A DNA stretch of 64,000 nt from UBA11051 sp964390495 (GCA_964390495.1 CAYMIN010000006.1:110748-174747); one strand, 5' to 3'; numbered from the stretch's first letter, positions 22,501-31,455 are shown. Numbers and translations are program-made. The notes: generated by a model not told the origin, from the letters alone.

Positions 22501-24378
22501 ATGAAACGTTCGCCTCCAGTCGGGTATCTGTTCGTGTTGCCGGCGCTGCTGGTATTCGCGGCTTATGTCGCCTACCCGCTGCTGCATACCGTGCTGCTGT
22601 CCGCCTACTCCTGGAGCCCGGTGAATCCCATCAAGGTCTATCGCGGCCTGGGCAATTTCGCCGAGCTGCTCCGCGACCCCAACTGCGGCATAGCCCTGCG
22701 CAACAACGTCTATTTCATCCTCCTATCGCTGGCCGTGCAGTTGCCTCTGGCGTTGCTGTTGGCGGTCGGTCTCAATTCCACTTTGCGCCGCCATCATATC
22801 CTGCGCACCATCTTCTTCTCTCCGTTTGTGGTACCGGTGGTGGCCGTCGGGCTGGTCTGGCAGCTCATCTACGAGCCCAATTTCGGCGCGCTCAATGCGC
22901 TACTCAAGGCGTTCGGCCTGGAGGCTCTGGCTAGCGGCTGGCTCGGCGACCCGGTCCTGGCGATCTTCGCTATCATCGCCGTCTCCTGTTGGCGCTATAC
23001 CGGCTTCCACATGATGATCGTACTGGCGGGGCTGCAGGCGGTCCCGGACGAGCTTTACGAGGCCGCCCGCCTTGACGGCGCCGGCGCCTGGCAGCAGTTC
23101 GTGCATATTACGTTGCCCTCGCTGCGGCGCATCCTGCTGGTGGACGCGCTGCTGATTACGGTCGGCTCGGTGAAGATCTTCGACCTGGTGCAGGTGATGA
23201 CCGCCGGCGGGCCGGGCTATGCCTCCGACGTGCTGGCGACTTTCATGTACAAGTCGGCCTTCACCTTCGACCGCATGGGTTATTCGGCGGCGATTGCGGT
23301 CATCATGCTGGTGCTGACGCTACTGCTGACCGTGGCCTATATCCGCCTCACCAGCCGCGAAGAACCAGCAACCCGCAGCGTCGGCTACGGGCACTACTGG
23401 GCCGGCGCGATCGCCGCAGGCCTGGTCGCTGCGATGGTGCTGGGGGCGTGCTACGAGGGCTGGGCCGTCGTCGGCAATTACGCTGCCTTCATCGCCGGGC
23501 TGGCGGCCGCGGCCGTGGTTCTGTGCGTGCTCATTCGCGGCCTCAGTGATCTGCTTGAGCGGCTGCCCCGACGAGTGGCGGCCGGCGTGCGGGATGTTAC
23601 CCTCACCATCGCCGCAGCCGTATTTTTTCTGCCAATTCTGTGGTCGGTGTTGAGTGCGCTGAAGCCGCAGAATGAGCTCCTGCTCGGTCCCTGGTCGCTG
23701 CCTCGGCATTGGGCCTGGGAGAACTTCGTCGCGGCCTGGCAAAGCGGCGTGGGGCTGTTCTTCCTCAACAGCGTCGCGGTCACCACTGTGGCGGTTCTGG
23801 TGATGTTGGCGCTGGCGGCACCGGCGGCGTATGCGCTGGCGCGGCTGCGGCTGTGGGGCGCGCCGCTGATCTTCGGCCTGATCCTCGGCGGCCTGCTGGT
23901 GCCGGTGCATGCGGCGCTGTTGCCTCTGTACCAGCTCAACAACAGCCTCGGCCTCAGCGATTATGCGGCGATTCTCGGCCCGTACATTGCTTTCTGCATT
24001 CCGCTGTCGGTGCTGCTGCTGCGGGCCTATTTCGCCGGCGTGCCGCAGGAGCTGATGGAGGCCGCGCAGATGGACGGGGCGAGTCACCTACGGATTCTCT
24101 GGTCGGTTTTTGTCCCGATTGCGCGACCGGCCCTGGCGACGGTGGCGATTTTCCAGGCGGCGTGGGTATGGAACGAGCTGCTATTTGCGCTGGTCTTCAT
24201 CGTCAACAAGTCGCACATGACGCTGCCGGTGGGCCTGCTGACCTTCCAGGGGGAGCATTCGACCGACTGGGCGGTGGTGATGGCGGGCGTGGTGATGGCG
24301 ATTGTGCCGGTGTTGGTGCTTTACTTCATCTTCCAGCGTCACGTCGTCAAGGGCCTGACCGCCGGCGCAGTGAGGTAG
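22501..24378 (+). CDS. Fused two-domain sugar ABC transporter permease
   Basis: One 625-residue chain contains both permease halves that are normally separate MalF/UgpA-like and MalG/UgpE-like proteins. The first half (about 1-290) ends with a loop whose EAA motif is YEAARLDGAGAWQQF (about 186-200). The second half starts near 365 and has EAA motif MEAAQMDGASHLRIL (about 519-533). EAA loops contact the ATPase subunits. A linker with two extra hydrophobic segments (about 300-350) joins them. No binding protein or ATPase is nearby, so partners must be encoded elsewhere. No clear Shine-Dalgarno precedes the ATG. The chain reads smoothly, with no sign of a recent frameshift. Confidence 0.88.
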   Translation: MKRSPPVGYLFVLPALLVFAAYVAYPLLHTVLLSAYSWSPVNPIKVYRGLGNFAELLRDPNCGIALRNNVYFILLSLAVQLPLALLLAVGLNSTLRRHHILRTIFFSPFVVPVVAVGLVWQLIYEPNFGALNALLKAFGLEALASGWLGDPVLAIFAIIAVSCWRYTGFHMMIVLAGLQAVPDELYEAARLDGAGAWQQFVHITLPSLRRILLVDALLITVGSVKIFDLVQVMTAGGPGYASDVLATFMYKSAFTFDRMGYSAAIAVIMLVLTLLLTVAYIRLTSREEPATRSVGYGHYWAGAIAAGLVAAMVLGACYEGWAVVGNYAAFIAGLAAAAVVLCVLIRGLSDLLERLPRRVAAGVRDVTLTIAAAVFFLPILWSVLSALKPQNELLLGPWSLPRHWAWENFVAAWQSGVGLFFLNSVAVTTVAVLVMLALAAPAAYALARLRLWGAPLIFGLILGGLLVPVHAALLPLYQLNNSLGLSDYAAILGPYIAFCIPLSVLLLRAYFAGVPQELMEAAQMDGASHLRILWSVFVPIARPALATVAIFQAAWVWNELLFALVFIVNKSHMTLPVGLLTFQGEHSTDWAVVMAGVVMAIVPVLVLYFIFQRHVVKGLTAGAVR

Positions 24379-24402
24379 GACTGACCCGCCCGGGACAGGT
24401 GG

Positions 24403-25056
24403 CTAGAGTGCCGGTGAACTACCGGCGTCGTGGCCGCCGAGCTTCTCATGCGCGCGCCGTTCCCCGATATCTTCCGGCCATTCCGCCAGCAGGCTGCAGA
24501 GCGCCGCCAGGCATGACAGGGCGACCTTGCCGCGCGTGGATAGGGCAAAGCGGCCCTGGCTGATCCGCGCGATATAGCCGGCCCCGGCCAGCCGCGACAG
24601 ATGGTGATAGAACTGGCCGCCGCTGGTCCCGGTGGCTTCCTGCAGGTCCCCGGTGGTCGAGACCCCGACGGCCAGGTGTCTGATCATCTCGACGCGGCGC
24701 GGGTTGCTCAGCGGCTCCAGCAGCCTGACGATGTCCTGATCCGGCAGCTCGGCGAAGCCACCCCAAGCGCCGATCTTATGCCAGCGGCTGGTGGTCTGCT
24801 CTTGCACGATACCGGCGATGAGCACACCGATGCCTGCGCCGCCGGGCAGGTGTTTAGCCAATTGGGCCTCGATCCGCTGCAATTCAGCCGGGTCGCCTAT
24901 CTGCACGGCGGTCCGTTCGGCCATATCCTCGACCACGCCGGCCAGGGTCAGTTGTGAGGCAGGCTGGGCTCTAGCGGTGCCGACCAGGCCGGCAACGGTT
25001 TCACGCAGCGCTCGCACCTCATCTATGAGCCTTTGCAGATCGCGCTCGGCATCCAT
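24403..25056 (-). CDS. ArsR-type winged-helix regulator
   Basis: 217 residues. The C-terminal part (about 110-190) is a winged-helix DNA-binding domain. LLEPLSNPRRVEMIRHLA is the typical opening helix pair, GDLQEATGTSGGQFYHHLS the recognition region, and ARISQGRFALSTRG the wing. The N-terminal ~100 residues look helical, with a coiled-coil start, and may be a dimerisation or sensor part. GGAGGAGG lies just before the ATG. It converges with the fused permease gene (25 bases between stops), so no direct regulatory link can be read from position. Confidence 0.8.
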   Translation of the reverse strand: MDAERDLQRLIDEVRALRETVAGLVGTARAQPASQLTLAGVVEDMAERTAVQIGDPAELQRIEAQLAKHLPGGAGIGVLIAGIVQEQTTSRWHKIGAWGGFAELPDQDIVRLLEPLSNPRRVEMIRHLAVGVSTTGDLQEATGTSGGQFYHHLSRLAGAGYIARISQGRFALSTRGKVALSCLAALCSLLAEWPEDIGERRAHEKLGGHDAGSSPAL

Positions 25057-25355
25057 TGCAGACCTCCTCCTATCCGCCGTTTCCTGCAGTACTTTTCTAC
25101 ATGGCTGCCGGTTCTCCTCTGTCCGGCCGCAATATCTATCGATTCTGTATGCGCCGAGGCAGGCTGCATCATCCGCACCCCTCCCGCCGCCGACGCAGAG
25201 ACCTTCTGGGGCTGTAGCTGTCGAAATCCTCGGAGGATATTCTCGGTTCCGGCATGGGAGAACCTGTGCATTCTGTGGTACAATAGCAGACCATACGCTG
25301 TGAGTTGGCTGAGTCGCCGGCCGGCAATCATGAAAGGGACTTGGGGCACAACATC

Positions 25356-27290
25356 ATGTCAAAGCTAGCGAATGTTCCATTCATAGCTATCAGCCTCGCG
25401 CTGATACTGACAGCGCTCTTATGTACCTCGGTCGGCCGCGCTGCCGAGCTGGACGCAACCGTGGTCGCCGCCGTCACCGCCTATGGTCAGGCCAATTTCG
25501 ACAACACCACGGGTCTGGTCCGGGATGCTGCGGGGCAGCCCAACCTGGCGGAGAGTTCGCCCGGCTATCTGGCCGCTCTGCTGATTCAGGGCGCCGACGC
25601 CGAGCAGGCCCAGGCCCTGGTGCGGGCGATCCTAGCCAACCAGGATACCCAGGATGGCTCGCCGACGCTGGGCTATTTCCGCTGGTATGGCGGCTCGGGT
25701 CAAGCTTTCTCTCACGATGCCACGCTTTATGCCTTGCCGCCGCTGGCCTGGGTGCTGCGGAATTACGGCCGGCAACTGGGCGGCGAGGCTGAGGCGCTGG
25801 CCGGGGCGCTGAGTCTGGCCGTGGGAGCGATCCAGCGCGATCTGGTCGAGCCGCAGGATGAGGCCTATCTGATGCTGCAGGCGGCCGCGCGCGCCTCTGC
25901 AGGAGCGGCTCTGGACAATCCGGCCTGGGTCTCCGGCGCGCTGTCGCAGGTGCGCTCGTGGCTCAGCCTGGTTAAATCCCACGGGCTTCCGGAGGGCCAT
26001 TCGCCCACCTTCGACTGCCTGCGCCTGGCCGCTTTGCTGTGGGTGCAAAGCTCCCTGTCACACCCTTCCACAGCGTTGAGTGAGGCGCTCCGGCTGGCCC
26101 ATGCCGATGCCGGCATGAGGGTGTGGGCGCCCCGCTACAAGCTCGCCGGCGCCATGTATCGCAGCTTCCCTCCGGACTATTTGCGCAGCGGCGGAGTGGT
26201 CTCCTACGTGCTGGCGCGCTACTTCGGTGTCGGCGCGATCGCCCATCCCGAGCCCTTTGTCATGTATTTCCTGTTACCCGCCGAGGCCGACGCGGTTGCG
26301 CCTCCGCCCCTGCACCTGCCTTGTCACATCAACACCCGCGCCGACGGGCCCAGCCACGTGACGGCCACGACCACCTACCTTGCTCCCGAGTTCTCGCTGG
26401 GGACAATGTCGGGCACGTTGCAACCGACCTCGGTGCCGCTCCTGATCTGCTTCGCCGAGGACGGGATTACCAGCCCGACAGCCTACAGCCAGAGCTATCC
26501 GGCCCCGGCGCATGTCAGTTCAGTTCAGAGCAGCGGCACCGCCCTCTGCAGCTTCGATTTTGACAATGTCGGCTTCGGCAGGAGCCGCCAGGCCTATGTC
26601 AGCCTGATACTGGGCAATGCCGCTGACATCCAGGGCACTATTGTTCGTGGTGCGGAATGGAACCGCGAGCCGACCGGCCTGGCCCAACTCGAGACCATGG
26701 CTCTGGCGACCCGTGGCTGTTATATCGGCATAGTCGTCGGCCGCTGCGGGCCGGCGGAAAGCGCCATCGAGCGCCGCATCAAGCCCGGCGATTTGCACTG
26801 GGTCGGCCAGGGCGATTTCAGCCGCCTGGTCCTGACCATTTACGGCCGCCAGGCCGAGTACACCCTCAAGTGGCCGCTGCAGGATGTCAGGGTTGTCTTC
26901 GGCCTCTGCGTGGTTCCGCAGTCGCACTACCCGACGCTCTCGGACTTTGCAACTGAATTCAGCAGAGCGCGCCTCCGTCAGGAGGTCAAGCCTCTCAAGC
27001 AGCGGGTGGGCGGCAAGGCCGATGAGCCGCAGCGGCTGCCTACTGAGGGGATGGTTCCGCAGCCGAAGCCCAGGAGGGATATGGAGTACCGCGACCTGTT
27101 GGAGCAGACGGTGGAGCTGGAGGCTTTGGGCAGCGTCCTGCAATTGACGGAGGACCTGCGCGCCGGGCAGCTGCTCGGCACGACCGTCAACGGCACCGCT
27201 AGCGGGACCGATTACCTGTGGTCGGGGCCGCTGTTTGAGTACACTGCGGGTGCAGACCTGGCGGCGCTATTGGCGGCTGCCGGATATTGA
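25356..27290 (+). CDS. Secreted protein, probable alpha/alpha-toroid domain
   Basis: About 644 residues beginning with a clear signal peptide: basic start, long hydrophobic stretch, then a likely cleavage after VGRAA near residue 28. Residues about 35-300 contain repeated helix pairs rich in A, L and W (for example FSHDATLYALPPLAWVL), which look like an alpha/alpha toroid of the kind found in polysaccharide lyases and hydrolases. The C-terminal half looks beta-rich. I see no decisive catalytic signature, so enzymatic activity is only a guess. The start is ATG 25356 rather than an upstream in-frame codon at 25305, because the signal peptide begins there. An extended -10 (TGGTACAAT, ending 25284) lies about 70 bases upstream. 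Confidence 0.6.
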   Translation: MSKLANVPFIAISLALILTALLCTSVGRAAELDATVVAAVTAYGQANFDNTTGLVRDAAGQPNLAESSPGYLAALLIQGADAEQAQALVRAILANQDTQDGSPTLGYFRWYGGSGQAFSHDATLYALPPLAWVLRNYGRQLGGEAEALAGALSLAVGAIQRDLVEPQDEAYLMLQAAARASAGAALDNPAWVSGALSQVRSWLSLVKSHGLPEGHSPTFDCLRLAALLWVQSSLSHPSTALSEALRLAHADAGMRVWAPRYKLAGAMYRSFPPDYLRSGGVVSYVLARYFGVGAIAHPEPFVMYFLLPAEADAVAPPPLHLPCHINTRADGPSHVTATTTYLAPEFSLGTMSGTLQPTSVPLLICFAEDGITSPTAYSQSYPAPAHVSSVQSSGTALCSFDFDNVGFGRSRQAYVSLILGNAADIQGTIVRGAEWNREPTGLAQLETMALATRGCYIGIVVGRCGPAESAIERRIKPGDLHWVGQGDFSRLVLTIYGRQAEYTLKWPLQDVRVVFGLCVVPQSHYPTLSDFATEFSRARLRQEVKPLKQRVGGKADEPQRLPTEGMVPQPKPRRDMEYRDLLEQTVELEALGSVLQLTEDLRAGQLLGTTVNGTASGTDYLWSGPLFEYTAGADLAALLAAAGY

Positions 27291-27464
27291 GCCACCGTCC
27301 GGGCCGCTGGCGGCAGCACTGCTGACCCAACCCGGATAATCCATAAGACGCACAGCTCGGGTCGCCAAAGTCCCCAGTGGTAAGCTCGACGCTGAACCCA
27401 TACCGCCCCGAGAGAGTGGCTGCAACCGGCCCGCGCCCTCTCGCGACCTGCTTCCACCCTCGCG

Positions 27465-27493
27465 TTGACTTAGCCTTTGCCATAGCCTATAAT
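27465..27493 (+). promoter_or_regulatory. Promoter for the Gfo/Idh/MocA oxidoreductase gene
   Basis: TTGACT (27465-27470), exactly 17 bases, TATAAT (27488-27493). Predicted start near 27500, giving a leader of about 68 bases before ATG 27568. Confidence 0.8.
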
Positions 27494-27567
27494 CGCCTAG
27501 CTGCCGCTATTTCGGTACAAATCGCGCCGGCGGGCGGCCGGCGCAATACATGGAGGAGGCTGGTCTT

Positions 27568-28596
27568 ATGTGCGACGAAAAACTACCGGTAGGGCTAATC
27601 GGTACGGGCACCTGGGGTGAGACCCATCTCAAGGCTTACACCTACGACCCGCTAGTGGAGCTGGTCTGCATCTGCGACAAGAACCCCGAGCTGCTCGCCC
27701 AGCGGGCCGAGGAGTACGGCGTCGCCGAGACCACCACCGACTATCAGGAGTTGCTGGCCCGCGACGATATTGAGGCGGTATCGGTGGTCACCCCCGATTT
27801 CCTGCACCGCGAGATCGTGGTGGCGGCGGCTGAGGCCGGCAAGCACATCCTGGTCGAGAAGCCGATGGCGACGACGGTGCAGGACTGCAAGGACATGATG
27901 CTGGCCGCTGAGGAGAACCAAGTCACCCTGATGGTGGACTTCCATAACCGCTGGAATCCGACTTTTACCGAGCTGAAGGCCAAGCTCGCCGCCGGTGCCT
28001 TTGGCGATCCGCTGATGATAACTCTGCGGCTGAATGACACCAAGTTCGTGCCCACCCAGATGCTCAGTTGGGGGGGCCAGTCCACGGTCGCCTGGTTCTT
28101 GGCCTCCCACGCCGCCGACCTGGCCCGCTGGCTGTTCGAGTCCGAGGTCAAGCGCGTCTATTCGGTCTCCCGCTCGACGGTGCTGAAGTCCCAGGGTTAC
28201 GATACTCCCGACTTCTTCCACTCGATTCTGGAGTATGACAATGGCGCGGTGGCTCATATCGAGAACTGCTGGATCATGTCGGACAGCATGGCGGCGGTGT
28301 GCGATTTCCGGGGCGAGCTGATCTGCTCGGAGGCCACTGCGATGCTCAACGCGGTAGCCAACCGCGGCCTGGAGGTGTACGAGGACAAGGCCGGAGCCAG
28401 CCTGCCGTTTATGCTGGCGCAGACGAACGTGCACGGCGAGCTGCGCGGCTTTGCCATAGACAGCATCCGCCATTTCGCCAAGTCCATTCGCGAGGGCACG
28501 GAGCCGCTGGTGACGCCGATTGACGGCTTGCGCAACACCGAGACGGTGGTAGCGATTCACGAGTCGGCCAAGATCGGCCAGCCGGTGGAGATCTAG
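27568..28596 (+). CDS. Gfo/Idh/MocA family oxidoreductase
   Basis: NAD(P)-dependent sugar or inositol dehydrogenase-type enzyme, 342 residues. The N-terminal Rossmann fold has GLIGTGTWGETH near 10-21. The family motif VEKPMA near 98-103 includes the conserved EKP lysine, and a C-terminal alpha/beta domain follows. The start is ATG 27568, with GGAGGAGG about 8 bases upstream; the in-frame ATG at 27550 would place the Shine-Dalgarno inside the gene. It stands alone behind its own promoter. A second family member lies at 35988-37037. Substrate cannot be told from sequence. Confidence 0.9.
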   Translation: MCDEKLPVGLIGTGTWGETHLKAYTYDPLVELVCICDKNPELLAQRAEEYGVAETTTDYQELLARDDIEAVSVVTPDFLHREIVVAAAEAGKHILVEKPMATTVQDCKDMMLAAEENQVTLMVDFHNRWNPTFTELKAKLAAGAFGDPLMITLRLNDTKFVPTQMLSWGGQSTVAWFLASHAADLARWLFESEVKRVYSVSRSTVLKSQGYDTPDFFHSILEYDNGAVAHIENCWIMSDSMAAVCDFRGELICSEATAMLNAVANRGLEVYEDKAGASLPFMLAQTNVHGELRGFAIDSIRHFAKSIREGTEPLVTPIDGLRNTETVVAIHESAKIGQPVEI

Positions 28597-28953
28597 CGCC
28601 GGCACCGGCACCTTCTCATCCCTTCCGTGGCACAAGCTTGCCCGCCGTAGATTTGGCGGAGGCGCGGGCTTCCACTGTACTTACGCAAATTTCGGGCAAT
28701 TCAGGCTATAGTGCGAGGCTGTGGTGTCGTTAGTCGTAATGGAGGGGCCTGTCGCAGCCCACTCCGCCTAGCGGCTAGCGGAGTGGGCAAGGCCGGCCCT
28801 GCCGTTGGCCGTTTGGGTGTTAAGAATTTGCCTTGATGGCGTGCTCTGCGGGCCGGCCTCACGTCGGACAAATGGCGTCCGACGTTCGACACGGTCCCTC
28901 CGCAAGGCAAAGGCCAGGCCGGCATTTCGCCCTTTGGATTGGGGAATCGTGTT
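28597..28953. other. Intergenic stretch with a family C repeat
   Basis: This 357-base gap holds the family C element at 28800-28905 and a short palindrome around 28762-28785 (CACTCCGCCTAGCGGCTAGC region). No gene longer than the CxxC peptide that follows is supported. Confidence 0.6.
28800..28905 (-). repeat. Dispersed intergenic repeat, family C
   Basis: Reverse copy of the element at 16237-16332. ACGTCGGAC (28861-28869) pairs with GTCCGACGT (28877-28885) around 7 bases. Flanks GGGCCGGCCTC and TTCGACACGG are shared with the other copies. Confidence 0.65.
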
Positions 28954-29091
28954 GTGAAGCGCTATGTGTGGATAATTGCGGCGGTGGTGGGCCTGGCCGG
29001 GGTGATCGTCGGCCTCAGCCAGGGCCAGTGGAGTACGGTGCTGGCCTGGGGCCGGACCTTGTGCACCTCCTGCATCGGGCTGAGTGACTGA
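28954..29091 (+). CDS. CD1871A-like 45-residue CxxC membrane peptide
   Basis: A small reading frame from GTG 28954 to TGA 29091. It encodes a basic start (MKRYVW), one hydrophobic helix (about 5-21), and a C-terminal CTSCIGL motif. Length, single helix and terminal CxxC-I-G pattern match my memory of the CD1871A family of CxxC motif-containing proteins, which in Clostridia often accompany Fe-S membrane proteins. A membrane polyferredoxin gene starts 112 bases downstream, strengthening the call. Such proteins may take part in thiol or electron transfer, but no activity is established by the sequence. Family B repeat 29112-29171 separates it from the next gene. Confidence 0.65.
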   Translation: MKRYVWIIAAVVGLAGVIVGLSQGQWSTVLAWGRTLCTSCIGLSD

Positions 29092-29111
29092 GTCGTGGTT
29101 CCGCGGTTACT

Positions 29112-29171
29112 CGCCTAACCCCCTTTTGATTCCCCCTTCTTTTTCAGGGAAGGGGGCGAGGGGGTTAGGCG
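29112..29171. repeat. Intergenic repeat, family B (long form)
   Basis: Ends CGCCTAACCCCCTT and GGGGGTTAGGCG are inverted. An inner CCCCCTTCT/AGGGAAGGGGGCG pair forms a second stem around a T run. It lies between the CxxC peptide and polyferredoxin genes and could attenuate transcription between them. Confidence 0.65.
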
Positions 29172-29203
29172 AAGTCACAACCTGACCATTTAGCGATACT
29201 CAA

Positions 29204-30094
29204 ATGGTACAGCCAACCGACGCGAGCAAATCCGACGCCGGCGCGGCCCTCTCCGGCCCGCGCTGGCTCTACTACCGCAACTGGGTACAGATCGCGGCCC
29301 TGGTGGTGATGAACTCCTACTTCTTCGCCTGGGCCAAGGGCTTTTGCGTGCCGGCGCTGAACTGCTGGGCCTGCCCCGGCGCGGTCTTCGGCTGCCCGCT
29401 CGGCGCCCTGCAGGATAGCTCGATAGCCGCCCAGTGGACCCTCGGACAGCGGCCCTGGTATGCCATCGTGCCGCTCTATGTCCTAGGCGTGCTGGTCGTA
29501 TTCAGCGCTATCTTCGGCCGCATGATGTGTGGCTGGCTCTGCCCCTTCGGCTGGCTGCAGGACAAGCTCGCCTCCCTGCGCCGCAGGCACTGGCGTATCC
29601 CCGGGCCGCTGGGTTATCTGCGCTATGTAATCCTGGTGGTGTTGGTATTTGTGGTCCCGTATCTTACCGGCGTGCCGTGGTTCTGCAAGCTGTGCCCCCA
29701 GGGGGCCTTGGAAGGCGGGTGGCTGCAGCCGATCTTTGACGCCCAGGTGCGCGCCGGCATCGGCAGCTTCTGGTGGGTCAAGCAGGCGATCCTGGTCGGC
29801 TTTCTGGTGCTGATGGTCCTGGTCAAGCGGCCGTTTTGCGCCACGGTCTGTCCGTTGGGGGCGATCTTTTCGCTGTTTCAGCGCTACAGCCTGTGGCGGA
29901 TTGATTTTGACGCGGAAAAGTGCGTAAACTGTATGTGGTGTGTGCGCAACTGTCCGGCGGGGATAGACCCGCGCCGGGAGGTCAACAGCCACGCTTGCAT
30001 CGGCTGTCTGGAGTGTGCCAAGTGCCCCTATGGTGCTATCCAGTCGCACCCGATATGGGCGCCGCCGCCGGAGGCACAGACGCAGGAGGACTAG
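29204..30094 (+). CDS. NapH/MauN-like membrane polyferredoxin
   Basis: 296-residue integral membrane iron-sulfur protein. Five or so hydrophobic segments carry paired cysteine motifs: CGWLCPFGWLQD (about 107-118) and CATVCPLGAIF (about 209-219). These are followed by a soluble two-cluster ferredoxin domain with CVNCMWCVRNCP (about 243-254) and CIGCLECAKCPYGAI (about 265-279). Proteins of this type move electrons across or along the membrane, as NapH does for periplasmic nitrate reductase. No nitrate reductase gene is here. Additional cysteines in the first third (CWACPGAVFGCP) are a family feature. The next gene starts directly after its stop codon, so the kinase-like gene is co-transcribed. 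Confidence 0.88.
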   Translation: MVQPTDASKSDAGAALSGPRWLYYRNWVQIAALVVMNSYFFAWAKGFCVPALNCWACPGAVFGCPLGALQDSSIAAQWTLGQRPWYAIVPLYVLGVLVVFSAIFGRMMCGWLCPFGWLQDKLASLRRRHWRIPGPLGYLRYVILVVLVFVVPYLTGVPWFCKLCPQGALEGGWLQPIFDAQVRAGIGSFWWVKQAILVGFLVLMVLVKRPFCATVCPLGAIFSLFQRYSLWRIDFDAEKCVNCMWCVRNCPAGIDPRREVNSHACIGCLECAKCPYGAIQSHPIWAPPPEAQTQED

Positions 30095-30790
30095 ATGCCA
30101 ACTCCAGGCGAGAAGCGGCTGGACTTCAGCCGCAGCGACATCCCCGACCTCACCGTCAAGGTGCTGCGGGCGGGCGAGGGCGCGCGGCCCGATGTGCGAG
30201 TGCTCAATGTCGCCGGCCGGCTGCTGGTAATCAAGGACTATGCCGCCGGTGCCAACCTGGTCAAGCGCACCGTGGGCCGCTATCTGGTGCATAGAGAGCT
30301 GGCCGCCTATACCCGGCTCCCATGGCTGCGGGGCGTACCGCCCTGCTATGGCCGGCTCGATCCCTACACTCTGGTGACCGGCTTTGTTGACGCTCAGCCG
30401 GCGCCGCAGGCTGATCCCCAGCGCCTGACCCCCGAGTTCTTCGCCGCGCTGCTGGACTTGGTGCACCAGATTCACCGCTGCGGCGTAGCTCACGGCGACC
30501 TCAAGCGCCTGCCCAATATTCTGATTGACAGCTACGACCGGCCGGTGCTGGTTGATTTCACGGCGGCGGTCACCATCGGCTCCAACCCGACGGCGGCTTT
30601 GGTGCTGCCGCACATATTTGAAAACGACCTGCGGGGGGTATATAAACTGAAAAGGCGGCACGCTCCCGCGCTGCTGACTGAGCAGGAGCAGGCCTTTCTG
30701 GAGTATCGGGGGCTAGGCGAGAGGCTGTTTCGGCGGCTGCGCGGCCATGTTCGCGAGCCAGTACAGAGACTTTCAGGCGGCGAACCCTAG
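30095..30790 (+). CDS. RIO/Kdo-kinase-like protein
   Basis: 231-residue protein with a compact protein-kinase-like fold. A lysine in LVIKDY (about 46-51) and a glutamate in HRELAAY (about 67-73) match the VAIK/E pair. HGDLKRLPNIL (about 132-142) is the catalytic loop and VDFTAAV (about 152-158) replaces DFG with DFT. The order and short length resemble Kdo/lipopolysaccharide core kinases and RIO-like kinases more than Ser/Thr protein kinases. It starts at the base after the polyferredoxin stop codon. Why a kinase is paired with a membrane Fe-S protein is unclear. Substrate unknown: lipid, sugar and protein are all possible. Confidence 0.75.
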   Translation: MPTPGEKRLDFSRSDIPDLTVKVLRAGEGARPDVRVLNVAGRLLVIKDYAAGANLVKRTVGRYLVHRELAAYTRLPWLRGVPPCYGRLDPYTLVTGFVDAQPAPQADPQRLTPEFFAALLDLVHQIHRCGVAHGDLKRLPNILIDSYDRPVLVDFTAAVTIGSNPTAALVLPHIFENDLRGVYKLKRRHAPALLTEQEQAFLEYRGLGERLFRRLRGHVREPVQRLSGGEP

Positions 30791-30808
30791 ACCCCACGGT
30801 ACGTCTAA
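30780..30808 (+). promoter_or_regulatory. Candidate ECF-type promoter upstream of the sigma factor gene
   Basis: GAACC (30782-30786) and CGTCTAA (30802-30808), 15 bases apart. This resembles the GAAC/CGTC pattern of promoters read by ECF sigma factors and would make the sigma gene self-regulated. It overlaps the end of the kinase-like gene. The exact specificity is inferred only from this likeness. Confidence 0.4.
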
Positions 30809-30876
30809 GCATACACCGCAATCATCAGAGCCGTGCTTGCGATCCTAGCGGCAAGCACCATCAGGAGTTCACCTAG

Positions 30877-31455
30877 ATGCCAAGAGACCACCCACGCCAG
30901 TTACAGGCGCAGCGGCGGCAGGAGTTCGAGCGGCTGATCAAAGAGCACGAGCGCAGCATCTACGCCGCGGCGATGCGCCTGACCGGCTGCCCCCAGGACG
31001 CCGAGGACCTGACCCAGGAGGCCGTCGTCAGCGCCTATCTGGGATTTGACAACTTCGAGCTGGGAACAAATTTCCGCGCCTGGATGTTCCGGATATTGAG
31101 AAACACCCATATCAACCGCTACCGCAAAAAGCAGCGCAGCGTCGCCACCGTGGAGTGGGAAGAGCTCGGCGATGAGTCGCGCGCCCCGGGCGGTCTGGAG
31201 GCCTCCTCCCTGGCCGGCCTGGAAGCCGACCTGCTGCGCCAGGTGCCTGACGAGGGCATCGTGCCGGCTCTGGACGCGCTGCCCGAGGAGTTCCGCGTAG
31301 CGGTGGTGCTTTCGGATATTCACCAGTATTCCTATGACGAAATCGCCGAGGAGCTCGACATCCCGTTAGGGACGGTGCGGTCCCGCATCTTTCGCGGTCG
31401 CCAACGGCTGCGGGAGACCCTGGCCGATTATGCCCGCCAGCAACACTTACTATGA
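30877..31455 (+). CDS. ECF RNA polymerase sigma factor
   Basis: 192-residue sigma-70 family member with only regions 2 and 4. Region 2 (about 12-85) has DAEDLTQEAVVSAYLGFDNF and FRAWMFRILRNTHINRYRKK. Region 4 (about 125-180) has LPEEFRVAVVLSDIHQYSYD and LGTVRSRIFRGRQRLRE, the helix-turn-helix that binds the -35 element. Its stop overlaps the ATG of the anti-sigma gene (ATGA), the usual sigma/anti-sigma arrangement. Which stress it answers is not shown, although the DUF3179 gene downstream may be a target. CAGGAG lies upstream of the ATG. Confidence 0.95.
   Translation: MPRDHPRQLQAQRRQEFERLIKEHERSIYAAAMRLTGCPQDAEDLTQEAVVSAYLGFDNFELGTNFRAWMFRILRNTHINRYRKKQRSVATVEWEELGDESRAPGGLEASSLAGLEADLLRQVPDEGIVPALDALPEEFRVAVVLSDIHQYSYDEIAEELDIPLGTVRSRIFRGRQRLRETLADYARQQHLL

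Noticed and set aside
29483..30661. Open frame opposite the polyferredoxin and kinase-like genes (392 codons)
   Set aside because: It spans two well-supported genes on the other strand and has no recognisable motifs.
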